DNA from: Flavobacteriales bacterium
Lineage (GTDB): Bacteria; Bacteroidota; Bacteroidia; UBA10329
Length of the DNA: 64,000 nt
Direction of reading: 5' to 3'
Assembly (NCBI GenBank): GCA_021741075.1
Contig: JAIOYO010000011.1
Location: 1-64,000 of the forward strand
Shown here in pieces: positions 42,084 through 50,436 of the stretch (its first letter is position 1; each line of letters starts with the position of its first letter). The notes under the pieces were generated by a model that was given only the letters and a program-made list of their open reading frames with translations, had not been told where the DNA came from and did no database searches. A program made the position numbers and the translations under genes.

Positions 42084-43589
42084 ATGCGCTGCCATCTGCC
42101 CCTATTTATCTTACTTATCAGCATGTCATTCTCTTCCCTCGGACAGGAAGCGAAAAATAAGCGTATTGAACTGCTCAATGCTGATGTGTTGGAGTATGAT
42201 GAAAGCCTAGGCCACAAGGCAAAACGTCTTATTGGAAAAGTAAAGTTTGAACATGAGGGTGCGATAATGGACTGCGACAGCGCCTATCTGTACGAAGACA
42301 ACAGTATGGATGCCTTTTCGAGAGTATTCATCAATAAAGGCGACAGCATTAAAATGTGGTGCGATGAGTTGAATTACAACGGCAATACGGAATTTGCCAA
42401 GGCAAAACGCAACGTAAAGCTCGTTGACCGGGAAATGACCCTTACTAGCCAAAAGTTAGATTATAACATGGCTACTGAGCAAGCGTGGTACAACACGGGA
42501 GGCAAGATTGTGGATAGCGAAAACACGCTCACTAGTCGAATTGGTTATTACTACAGCACATTGGAAGAACTGTTCTTTAAAGACAGCGTGAAACTGGTGA
42601 ATAAGCAATACACACTCTATTGCGATACACTTCGTTACAATACCCAAACCGAAGTGGCTTTTTTTCTTGGACCAACCACCATTATTAGCGATAAGAACAC
42701 AATTCTATGCAATTTCGGTTGGTATGACACAGAACTGGATATCGCTCAGTTCAGCCGAAAGGCGACTGTTCTGAGTTCAGATCAATCTATTCTTGGCGAT
42801 AGTCTGTATTACAATAAGAAACACGGCTATGGGATAGCCATCGGAAATGTGGTCATCTCAGACACGGCTCAAAATATCATACTCACAGGAGAAAAAGCCA
42901 AGTACTACGAGGTAGGCGATATGGTTCTGCTGACCGATAGTGCCGTGATGATTCAGGATATGGGAGCCGATTCGCTGTTCCTTCATGCCGATACGCTGCT
43001 GAGTATCATCGACACGGTCATTGACCGCAGGATCCTTTTCGCGTTCCATCACGCCAAGTTCTTCAAACCTGATATGCGTGGGAAGTGCGATTCACTGGTG
43101 TATTCGTATGCTGATTCCACCATTCGGCTTTACCGCGACCCGATCCTATGGTCAGACGAGAATCAACTTACAGCGGATAGCATGTGGATTCAGAACAAGA
43201 ACAGCAAGATCGATCGGCTGTACATGAAGGAGAACTCAATGATTGTTTCGGAGGAAGACAGCGCCATGTTCAATCAGATAAAAGGCCGTTATATGACAGG
43301 CTATTTTGAGGAGCAGAAATTAAGACGGGTTTACGTGGAAGCTAATGGCGAAACCATCTATTTTGCTGGGGAAGAAGGCGGAACGCCCGATAATGTAAAT
43401 AAAGCAAAGGCAAGCAATCTGCTAATCAAGATAGAAGCAAACAAGGTCAAGGACATAACTTTCCTCACGCAGCCCGATGCTACGCTTTATCCTTTGAATC
43501 TTGTCAAACTCAGCGACATGAAACTTGAAGGTTTCAATTGGCGAATTGAGGACAGACCCGAAAAGGTGGAGGATATTTTTGTGTGGTAA
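42084..43589 (+). CDS. OstA/LptA-like periplasmic protein, 501 aa
   Basis: Signal peptide (1-21 or so, ending SSLGQ), then repeated OstA-like beta strands (LNADVLEYDESLGHKAKRLIGKV, followed by many xxCDSxxxY and TLYCDTLRYN repeats) to the end. The pattern places it in the OstA-like protein family of Bacteroidota, related to LptA and the N-domain of LptD, which bridge the periplasm in LPS transport; being much longer than LptA, it may have a specialised role. The ATG at 42084 is chosen for the signal peptide. Last gene of the compact run. Confidence 0.85.
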   Translation: MRCHLPLFILLISMSFSSLGQEAKNKRIELLNADVLEYDESLGHKAKRLIGKVKFEHEGAIMDCDSAYLYEDNSMDAFSRVFINKGDSIKMWCDELNYNGNTEFAKAKRNVKLVDREMTLTSQKLDYNMATEQAWYNTGGKIVDSENTLTSRIGYYYSTLEELFFKDSVKLVNKQYTLYCDTLRYNTQTEVAFFLGPTTIISDKNTILCNFGWYDTELDIAQFSRKATVLSSDQSILGDSLYYNKKHGYGIAIGNVVISDTAQNIILTGEKAKYYEVGDMVLLTDSAVMIQDMGADSLFLHADTLLSIIDTVIDRRILFAFHHAKFFKPDMRGKCDSLVYSYADSTIRLYRDPILWSDENQLTADSMWIQNKNSKIDRLYMKENSMIVSEEDSAMFNQIKGRYMTGYFEEQKLRRVYVEANGETIYFAGEEGGTPDNVNKAKASNLLIKIEANKVKDITFLTQPDATLYPLNLVKLSDMKLEGFNWRIEDRPEKVEDIFVW

Positions 43590-43651
43590 GCTAAATGACA
43601 TTAATATCAGTATTTTACCATCTTTAAACCCATTAATCAACATTATTAGGA

Positions 43652-44383
43652 TTGAAATCTCTAATTCTACGCTTTATTCGTTCGTTAGGCTACGACTTAG
43701 TCAACACTAAGAGTCAGTTTTGGTATGACAAATTCCCTTACGATGATGTGAAAATGCTTTTGGATAGACTATCTATTCATAATCCAATTATGTTTGATGT
43801 TGGAGCTAATCACGGGCAAACGATTGACATTCTTACAAACTATTTTCCGACTGGCATAATTCACGCTTTTGAGCCTGGCCGGACGGCATTTAAAACCATC
43901 TCTAATAAATTTAGTTCGAACAACAACATTATCCTTAATCATGTTGCAGCAAGTTCCGTTAATGGCACAGCATCATTCTTTGATTATACAAAATCAGACC
44001 TTAGTAGTCTTAATAAGCTTATAGACTCAAATGCTGACTCGATGATGTCGCAACAGTATGAAGTAGAAACGATTAAACTAGATAGTTACTGTCAAAATCA
44101 AGATATCAAGAAAATCCATCTTTTTAAAACGGATACTCAAGGTCATGAAATGGATGTGTTTGAAGGATTTGACAGAACACTTCGGTCTAATCAAATCTTC
44201 CTTGCATTTGTTGAAATCAACTTTCAACAACAGTATGAAAATGAAGAAAGTTACTTGTCAATTTTGGAAAAAATGCATCAGTACGGATTTGACCTTTTCA
44301 GATTGTATCACGCTAGATATGATGCAAATGGTAAGATAATGTGGGCTGACGGTCTTTTTGTGAACGAAACTTTTTTGGCTTAG
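43652..44383 (+). CDS. FkbM-family methyltransferase, 243 aa
   Basis: A SAM methyltransferase of the FkbM type, usually acting on sugars of polysaccharides or on secondary metabolites: SAM motif MFDVGANHGQTIDIL, HAFEPGRTAFKTI, and IHLFKTDTQGHEMDVFEGF. Codons are visibly more AT-rich than in the neighbours. It interrupts the arrangement between the OstA-like run and the next conserved gene. The start is TTG at 43652; there is no ATG early in the frame. Transfer from elsewhere is plausible. Confidence 0.85.
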   Translation: MKSLILRFIRSLGYDLVNTKSQFWYDKFPYDDVKMLLDRLSIHNPIMFDVGANHGQTIDILTNYFPTGIIHAFEPGRTAFKTISNKFSSNNNIILNHVAASSVNGTASFFDYTKSDLSSLNKLIDSNADSMMSQQYEVETIKLDSYCQNQDIKKIHLFKTDTQGHEMDVFEGFDRTLRSNQIFLAFVEINFQQQYENEESYLSILEKMHQYGFDLFRLYHARYDANGKIMWADGLFVNETFLA

Positions 44384-44405
44384 ATAGAATCACCACGATA
44401 TCGTG

Positions 44406-44912
44406 TTATCCTTGAACTTTAAGCCTACTCCCAGCCCAACTCTTCACCAAAGGAATTCTCCAATTTGATTCCAGCTCAGTTTTAGAAGTGACCATGTTAT
44501 TGAACACAGTGGTTTCCTCGTTTAGAGCTCCGTGTTCATAAGCATCGGAAACCTTGCTTGCATGAACTGTTTCCACTTCGACTTCTGAATTCAAATAAGC
44601 CAAATCCATTCTATCCAAAAGGTTGATATTGAGCTTTTGCTGAATGGAACGAATTTGCTGAACTGAACTATCGATAGAACAACCGCTTGCAGAACCAGCA
44701 TCTTCATCAACCATCATCACCAAAAAACGATTGTAAAGCACATCTGCAGCAGCTTTTAATGGTGCTCCATGGCTTTTCCATTCGGCAGCAAAACCACTCG
44801 CCAATTGCTTTAGTTCTGAGGCTTCAGCATTGGTCAAATTGCGCGATGCTTGATAAACCCAAGTTCTGGAATTGGGCGCAAAGCCTTGGAATGTTTCGAG
44901 TGTTGTATTCAT
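44406..44912 (-). CDS. Conserved Bacteroidota protein (historically misnamed ABC transporter ATPase), 168 aa
   Basis: Matches the pattern of a roughly 160-aa Bacteroidota family: SRTWVYQASRNLTNAEASE at the N-terminus, GCSIDSSVQQIRSIQQKLNINLLDRM in the middle and TVFNNMVTSKTELESNW with PLVKSWAGSR at the end. Records often call it ABC transporter ATPase, but no Walker A or Walker B motif is present, so that name is wrong for this sequence. Function unknown. It follows the HdrB-like gene by 79 nt on the same strand, a position I associate with this family. Confidence 0.85.
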   Translation of the reverse strand: MNTTLETFQGFAPNSRTWVYQASRNLTNAEASELKQLASGFAAEWKSHGAPLKAAADVLYNRFLVMMVDEDAGSASGCSIDSSVQQIRSIQQKLNINLLDRMDLAYLNSEVEVETVHASKVSDAYEHGALNEETTVFNNMVTSKTELESNWRIPLVKSWAGSRLKVQG

Positions 44913-44991
44913 ATTAAAAGTCGATCGTCCATGGTCAACAGTCCATATCTCTTATTGTTTCTATTGACCGTGGTCGGTGGTCTGATTGCCT

Positions 44992-45774
44992 TTAAAGATC
45001 GTTTGCTCGCGCAATCAATTCAGCTACATCCAGCACTTGAGTCTCATCCTGCTTGTCGTTGTATTTAACACCATCGGTCATCATGGTATTACAAAATGGA
45101 CAACCAGTAGCAATAACATCTGGCTTTAAGGCTAAAGCCTCCTCTGCCCTTTCCATATTGATTTCCTTGTTTCCCGGCTCTGCTTCTTTAAACATTTGAG
45201 CACCACCAGCGCCACAGCAAAGCGAATTTCTTTTCGAACGTTTCATTTCAATTAACTCAACTCCAGTGAGTTTGAGTAATTCCCTAGGCGCATCGAAAAT
45301 TTCGTTTCCACGGCCCAAATAGCACGGATCGTGAAACGTAATTTTCTTTCCTGCCAAAGAAGATGACACCTTCAATTTATTCTGCTCAATCAATTTCTTG
45401 ATGAACTCGGTGTGGTGCATTACCTCATACTTGCCACCAAGTTCCTTGTACTCATTTTTGAGCGTGTTAAAATCATGCGGACAAGTGGTTACAATACGCT
45501 TCACATTGTAGGCGTTCATCACCTGAATGTTGGTCATAGCTTGCATCATGAATAAGAATTCATTTCCTGCTCGTTTGGCAACATCTCCACTAGCCGATTC
45601 TTCAGCTCCTAGAATACCAAATTCAACACCTGCCTGATTAAGGATTTTAACGAATGCTCGTGTAATTTTCTTAGCTCGGTCATCGAATGCTCCCGCAGAA
45701 CCAACCCAGAAAAGCACTTCTGGTTCCTTTCCTTCGGCCATCCATTCGGCCATTGTTTTTACCTGTAAACTCAT
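44992..45774 (-). CDS. HdrB-like Fe-S protein with two CCG domains, 260 aa
   Basis: A heterodisulfide reductase B/GlpC-type protein with two cysteine-rich CCG domains: VTTCPHDFNTLKNEY with HDPCYLGRGNEIF, and SLCCGAGG with ATGCPFCNTMMTDG. These domains bind Fe-S clusters or disulfide substrates. It is paired with the membrane Fe-S protein just upstream (9-nt gap), so electrons probably pass between them. The donor and acceptor are unknown; methanogenesis is not implied. Confidence 0.9.
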   Translation of the reverse strand: MSLQVKTMAEWMAEGKEPEVLFWVGSAGAFDDRAKKITRAFVKILNQAGVEFGILGAEESASGDVAKRAGNEFLFMMQAMTNIQVMNAYNVKRIVTTCPHDFNTLKNEYKELGGKYEVMHHTEFIKKLIEQNKLKVSSSLAGKKITFHDPCYLGRGNEIFDAPRELLKLTGVELIEMKRSKRNSLCCGAGGAQMFKEAEPGNKEINMERAEEALALKPDVIATGCPFCNTMMTDGVKYNDKQDETQVLDVAELIARANDL

Positions 45775-45783
45775 GTCCTTTCT

Positions 45784-47106
45784 TTAGTCTTCGGTTACCC
45801 AGTTTGCTCTATCAGCTTGCGCAAATTGCCAAGGCGCTCCGTTATTCTCAATATTGCTCATTACTGTTGCAAGTTCTGCTGGCATGCTCGATTCTTCCAT
45901 TACCAAATACCTTCTCAAATCAATGATGATACTCAATGGGTCTATATTCACAGGGCAGGCTTCCGTACACGCATTGCACGAAGTACAAGCCCATAATTCC
46001 TCTGGCGTAATGTGGTCGTGGAGCAATGATTTTCCATCGTCTACAAACGTTCCTTTGTTTATATCGATAATGGCGCCAACGTCTTCCAATCGATCACGCA
46101 CATCCATCATAATTTTTCGTGGAGAAAGCTTCTTGCCAGTGATATTTGCTGGGCAGTTAGAAGTACATCTTCCGCACTCGGTACAGCTGTACGCGTTCAT
46201 CAATTGAACCCAGTTTAAATCCTGAACGTCTTTAGCTCCGAATCGTTGTGGTGCAGCATTTGGGTCAGCTTCTGGCACAGCAGCATACGGATCGGCATTC
46301 GGATCCATCATCAACACAACTTCCTTCTTTACCGATTCAAGATTATTAAACTGGCCTTTTGGTGTAAGTTTCGAATAGAATACATTCGGAAAAGCCAACA
46401 TAATGTGAAAGTGTTTTGAGAACGGCAAGTAGTTCAAGAAGAACATAATTCCGATGATGTGAGCCCACCAGCAGACTCGCTCAATCATGTGAAGTGCTTC
46501 ATAGCTCATTCCAGCAAACGCTGGGGACAGCATACCGCTAATGAGAAATGGTCCAGCTGCGCGATGATCAGCAGGGAAATTTGCTTCGGCAGCATTCATA
46601 ATAAGTAACGCTGACATCAATACAATCTCAATAATGAGAATGTAATTGGCATCCTTAAACGGCCAGCCTTTCATTTCTGTTGAATGAAAACGGCCAATTT
46701 TCATCACGTTTCTTCTATAAAGGAAGATGGCACAAGCAACGATTACAAGAACACCTAAGATTTCAAAAAAACTGATGGCTGCGGTGTACAATCCCCCTAA
46801 AATTGGAGCAAAAACCCGATGCGTTCCGAATAAACCATCAATCATGATTTCGAGCACCTCAATATTGATTAGGACAAAACCGATATAAACGATGAGATGA
46901 AGAGTTCCAGCAATTGGACGCACCACCATTTTAGATTGTCCCATGGCCACTTTTGCCATGGTTTTCCATCGTAATGATGAATTGTCAGTTCTATTCAAAT
47001 CCTTACCTAAAAGGATGTTGCGTCTTATACGCATGACACTCTTGCCAAACAAGCCAAAACCTGCGACAATTAATATCAGAAACAGTATTTGCGAGATGTA
47101 TTCCAT
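45784..47106 (-). CDS. Membrane electron-transfer protein with two 4Fe-4S motifs (HdrC/NarI-like), 440 aa
   Basis: The N-terminal half has about five membrane helices, resembling the NarI/HdrE type. The C-terminal half is a ferredoxin-like domain with CTECGRCTSNCP and CTSCNACTEACP (two 4Fe-4S sites). This is a membrane quinone or thiol/Fe-S oxidoreductase arm working with the HdrB-like protein 9 nt downstream. It is 9 nt downstream of the MCE gene. Confidence 0.9.
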   Translation of the reverse strand: MEYISQILFLILIVAGFGLFGKSVMRIRRNILLGKDLNRTDNSSLRWKTMAKVAMGQSKMVVRPIAGTLHLIVYIGFVLINIEVLEIMIDGLFGTHRVFAPILGGLYTAAISFFEILGVLVIVACAIFLYRRNVMKIGRFHSTEMKGWPFKDANYILIIEIVLMSALLIMNAAEANFPADHRAAGPFLISGMLSPAFAGMSYEALHMIERVCWWAHIIGIMFFLNYLPFSKHFHIMLAFPNVFYSKLTPKGQFNNLESVKKEVVLMMDPNADPYAAVPEADPNAAPQRFGAKDVQDLNWVQLMNAYSCTECGRCTSNCPANITGKKLSPRKIMMDVRDRLEDVGAIIDINKGTFVDDGKSLLHDHITPEELWACTSCNACTEACPVNIDPLSIIIDLRRYLVMEESSMPAELATVMSNIENNGAPWQFAQADRANWVTED

Positions 47107-47115
47107 TGGTAGTTT

Positions 47116-48108
47116 CTACTTCTTTTTTTCTTTCTTTTCCTTTTTACCAAATACCGAAACATGAACGTATCGATTTGGATTGGCTTTAATATCTACAAAC
47201 AAACTATCTAGGTTTGCAGTGGCTGTTTCTAGGTTATTGAAAATACTTTCGTCCTTAAACAGTTTTCCAATTGTGCCTTCACCTTTGTTAATTTTTTCCA
47301 TAGCTATAGCCAATTCTTCGAAGGTTTTGTTGGCGTTGTTGATTGTTGATGCTAACTCGGCAGCTGCCAGAGAATCTGATAAGGTTGAGAGATTATTTAA
47401 AAGGTTGTCGATTTCATCCTTGTTCTCATCCAATGTGGTTGTGAATGCTTCTACATCGGCCAATATTCTTCCCAACTGACCGTCTTTATCCAAAATATGG
47501 TCAATCTTAGCTGATGCTTGTTTTAGATTTTTTAATGTTGCTGCTAAATCTGTAATGGCCGTATTAACATTCGATTCGTGAGTTCCTGGACCTAAGACAT
47601 CCCTTACATCACCAACAAGTGAATCAAGAGAGTCAAATAAGCGGTCTGCTTTCATTTTTGTTGAAGCTAAGCTCGAAGACAAATCGGAAATGCTTTCCAT
47701 CAATGCGCCTTCAATTTCAGAAGGTAATGTATCGCCTTCGTGATAGAAACCATCTCCAACTCCCGTTACCAAATTAATGCTCGTTGTCCCTAGTAAATCG
47801 GACACTAACGTAGCTACCGTTCCTCTAGGAATCTCATAATTGTCGGCAGTTAACATAAACTCCACTATCAGCATTTTTCTGTGAACCGGCTCGAAATAAA
47901 CATCCTTCACCAAACCAACTTTAAACCCATTAACGGTTACAGAATTGGATTTGGTGAGACCTCCAACGTTTTCGTAAGTAGTGTAAAACACACGCTGCTT
48001 GCTAAAAATGTCGTTCCCTTTGAGGAAATTATATCCCCAAACAAAAACGAAAATCGTAGCTATGGCAATGAATCCTGTACGTAATTCTCTTGAATATTTC
48101 ATGCTCAT
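47116..48108 (-). CDS. MCE/MlaD-family lipid-transport protein, 330 aa
   Basis: One N-terminal membrane helix (about 11-29), then a single MCE domain (about 37-115, YENVGGLTKSNSVTVNGFKVG). A long helical region (about 135-310) is rich in Leu, Asp and Ser, and the tail is lysine-rich (KKEKKEKKK). MCE proteins form periplasm-spanning conduits for phospholipids in complex with an ABC transporter, which is not encoded next to it. It overlaps the amidase stop by 4 nt (ATGA, 48105-48108), so the two are translationally coupled. Confidence 0.9.
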   Translation of the reverse strand: MSMKYSRELRTGFIAIATIFVFVWGYNFLKGNDIFSKQRVFYTTYENVGGLTKSNSVTVNGFKVGLVKDVYFEPVHRKMLIVEFMLTADNYEIPRGTVATLVSDLLGTTSINLVTGVGDGFYHEGDTLPSEIEGALMESISDLSSSLASTKMKADRLFDSLDSLVGDVRDVLGPGTHESNVNTAITDLAATLKNLKQASAKIDHILDKDGQLGRILADVEAFTTTLDENKDEIDNLLNNLSTLSDSLAAAELASTINNANKTFEELAIAMEKINKGEGTIGKLFKDESIFNNLETATANLDSLFVDIKANPNRYVHVSVFGKKEKKEKKK

Positions 48109-50345
48109 TTCTTTAACAATTCGCGCGCATCTGAAACCTTAATCCGCTCTCCGTCCTTAAAGGCAACAACAAATGCACCTTGGAATCCGAGGCTTCTCAA
48201 TTCGCTCTGCAGTTTAGTAATTTCATCAAAGTCCTGAGTGTCTCCAACTGTATACTTATAAAGACCATCTTGTTGGTACTGCCAAACAACTTTGTCTTTA
48301 AACTGATGGTCATTCTTTGCAAGTGGGGTTGGAGAAGTTAACACTTGCACACGAAGTATTATTCCTTGCTCCTTAGTTTCTACTGCAATATTTTCTTTAG
48401 GACGCTCTGATTTGGTTCTCTCCTCTATCTCTGTCATGGTCAAAACCTCTACGTCTTTTCCACGCAATTGCGCAATCCGTTGTTCTAATTGTTTCTTCCT
48501 GAGTTGAAGAAACAACAACTCAGCCTCTTCTGCAGAGGCTGCCTTCTGATTATTAATAGTTATGGCCAATGCTTCTGCTTCTTCCTTCCTTACAGCTGCA
48601 ATTGAATCTTGCGTTGCTTTTTGTTTAGCCAATCTCTGTGCCTCGGCCAATTCAGTTGCATATTGTGTTTTTTGACGTTCGTGCTCTTGCGAAGCCTTAG
48701 CCAAGTTCAGCGAGTCTTGCTTCTGCTTTTCAGCAAGGTCAGCTTGTCTCGTGATTTCAGTTTTTGCCCTTGCCTTAGAAAGGGAGTCAATTTTGGACTG
48801 TTGTAGAATCAACCTTTGTGCGGCAATTGAATCCGAATCTGCTTTTTCCTGTTTTTCATTAGCTAAGCGTTGAGCTTCTGCCAATTCTTGCTGCTTTTGC
48901 AGCTTAATGGCTTCGAACTTTGCTTTTTCGTTATCCGATTCAGCTTTAATTCTGGCTTCCTCGAGCTCCTTTTCTTTTACTTCCTTAATCTCTTCCAGCC
49001 ATTTTTTAGCTTCTTCCTTCGCCTCAATTTCCTTTCGGTCTTTTTCCTCTTGAGCTAAACGTTCCTTTTCCTCTTTCGCTTTTTTATCGGCTAATTCCTT
49101 GGCGTTCTTTTCTTCCATTGCCTTTTTTTCAGCTTCAAAAGCAGCAATCTTAGCAAGTCTCTCGGTCTCCAACGAATCTACTTTGGCTTTCAATTTTGCC
49201 TTTTCAGCTTCTTTGGCTTTTTGAACCAACTCTTCATCACGTCTTTTCTTCTCCTCAAGAAGGTTACTCTTTACTCGATCCAGAGAATCTGCCACGGCTT
49301 TCAACCTTGCCTGATTAAGCACTAGTTGAGTTGAATCTTGTTTAGCCTTTTCTGCCTCTTTCTTCTTTGCATTGAGTTTTACTTGTTCGGCAGCCAGCTG
49401 TTCCTCCTCTTTTTTCTTGGCTTCTAGCTTAGCTTTTTCTGCAGCTGCCTGCGCATCTTCCTTCAACTTGTTGTCCTCCACCTTCACAGGCGTCTCAGTT
49501 TTGCTATCAGTGGTTGGTTTTATGCTACCATCCGGAAGTGGATCTTCAACCAGTTCTTTGTACTCCTTAAAACCTCTAAAAATGGCTGAAGCCATATAGG
49601 ATTTACCATTTTCTGAGTTCAGAAAATCCTCTTCAGATGCATTTGTCAAGAAACCCAACTCAACAAGAATACTTGGCATGGTGGTTTTTCGGAGCACCAG
49701 AAAACCAGCTTGTTTCACACCACGGTCTCTTCTACCAACTCGGTTCTTAAATTGATTCTGAATATAGGACGAAATGGAAAGACTTTGCTGCAAGTATGCG
49801 CTTTGCATAATGGTTAGTGCAATTATGCTCTCTGCCGAATTAGGATCAAAACCTTCGTATTTCGTCTTGTAATCGTCTTCTAAGAAAATGGCCGAGTTCT
49901 CTTTCATTGCCACTTCCAAATTCTCTTTGTTTTTATGCAAACCCAACGTAAAGGTCTCAACTCCAATGGCAGAGGGATTGCTGGCAGCATTACAATGTAT
50001 GCTAATGAATAAATCAGCTTTGACTTTATTGGCTACGTCTGTCCGTTCGCTTAGACCAATAAAAACATCTTTGCTACGGGTATAAATTACCTTAATTTCA
50101 GGAAACTGAGTTTGAATATAACCTCCAACCATTAATGCAACCTCAAGCGCGATATCTTTTTCCTTTGCTTTGTATCTGCCCGTGCCGAGGTTACCTGGGT
50201 CATTTCCACCATGACCAGCATCAATCACAACACTTTTCATGCGGTATGGGGTAGCTGCGTTTTGAGCTAATCCATAAAAATGAATAAGCATGAACACAAG
50301 AAAAAGAAGAATTGACCGTTTACCGATCGGTTTCGACTGCATCAT
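48105..50345 (-). CDS. N-acetylmuramoyl-L-alanine amidase with TolA-like coiled coil, 746 aa
   Basis: Signal peptide (about 1-28), a zinc amidase domain (about 36-270) with ligands His45 (DAGHGG), Glu62 (KEKD) and His117 (SIHCNA) and catalytic Glu229 (VELGFLTN), as in AmiC. Then about 370 residues of Ala/Lys/Glu-rich heptads (about 290-660) resembling TolA, and a C-terminal SPOR-like domain (about 665-746, LRVQVLTSPTPL). It splits peptide stems from septal murein. The charged coiled coil plus SPOR-like end suggest spanning the periplasm and recognising denuded glycan at division. Confidence 0.9.
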   Translation of the reverse strand: MMQSKPIGKRSILLFLVFMLIHFYGLAQNAATPYRMKSVVIDAGHGGNDPGNLGTGRYKAKEKDIALEVALMVGGYIQTQFPEIKVIYTRSKDVFIGLSERTDVANKVKADLFISIHCNAASNPSAIGVETFTLGLHKNKENLEVAMKENSAIFLEDDYKTKYEGFDPNSAESIIALTIMQSAYLQQSLSISSYIQNQFKNRVGRRDRGVKQAGFLVLRKTTMPSILVELGFLTNASEEDFLNSENGKSYMASAIFRGFKEYKELVEDPLPDGSIKPTTDSKTETPVKVEDNKLKEDAQAAAEKAKLEAKKKEEEQLAAEQVKLNAKKKEAEKAKQDSTQLVLNQARLKAVADSLDRVKSNLLEEKKRRDEELVQKAKEAEKAKLKAKVDSLETERLAKIAAFEAEKKAMEEKNAKELADKKAKEEKERLAQEEKDRKEIEAKEEAKKWLEEIKEVKEKELEEARIKAESDNEKAKFEAIKLQKQQELAEAQRLANEKQEKADSDSIAAQRLILQQSKIDSLSKARAKTEITRQADLAEKQKQDSLNLAKASQEHERQKTQYATELAEAQRLAKQKATQDSIAAVRKEEAEALAITINNQKAASAEEAELLFLQLRKKQLEQRIAQLRGKDVEVLTMTEIEERTKSERPKENIAVETKEQGIILRVQVLTSPTPLAKNDHQFKDKVVWQYQQDGLYKYTVGDTQDFDEITKLQSELRSLGFQGAFVVAFKDGERIKVSDARELLKK

Positions 50346-50374
50346 TATCCAACCCGTGACCCCGATGAAATGGT

Positions 50375-50382
50375 TAGCTTTG
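50375..50382 (+). promoter_or_regulatory. -7 box of lptD
   Basis: TAGCTTTG, a perfect TAnnTTTG, 54 nt before the GTG at 50437, giving a leader of about 50 nt that carries a Shine-Dalgarno-like AGGAGG at 50418-50423. Confidence 0.45.
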
Positions 50383-50436
50383 AGCGCCTAAAAATAAAGC
50401 CTTTTCCCCGAATAACAGGAGGTAGTACCGAATAGA

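Noticed and set aside
44406..44912. ABC transporter ATPase (name used in many database records)
   Set aside because: No Walker A, Walker B or ABC signature in 168 aa.
44913..44991. GGTCAAC/TTGACC inverted motifs as an operator
   Set aside because: The CATGGTCAACAGTCC and TTGACCGTGGTCGG stretches pair only partly and look like intergenic repeat litter.
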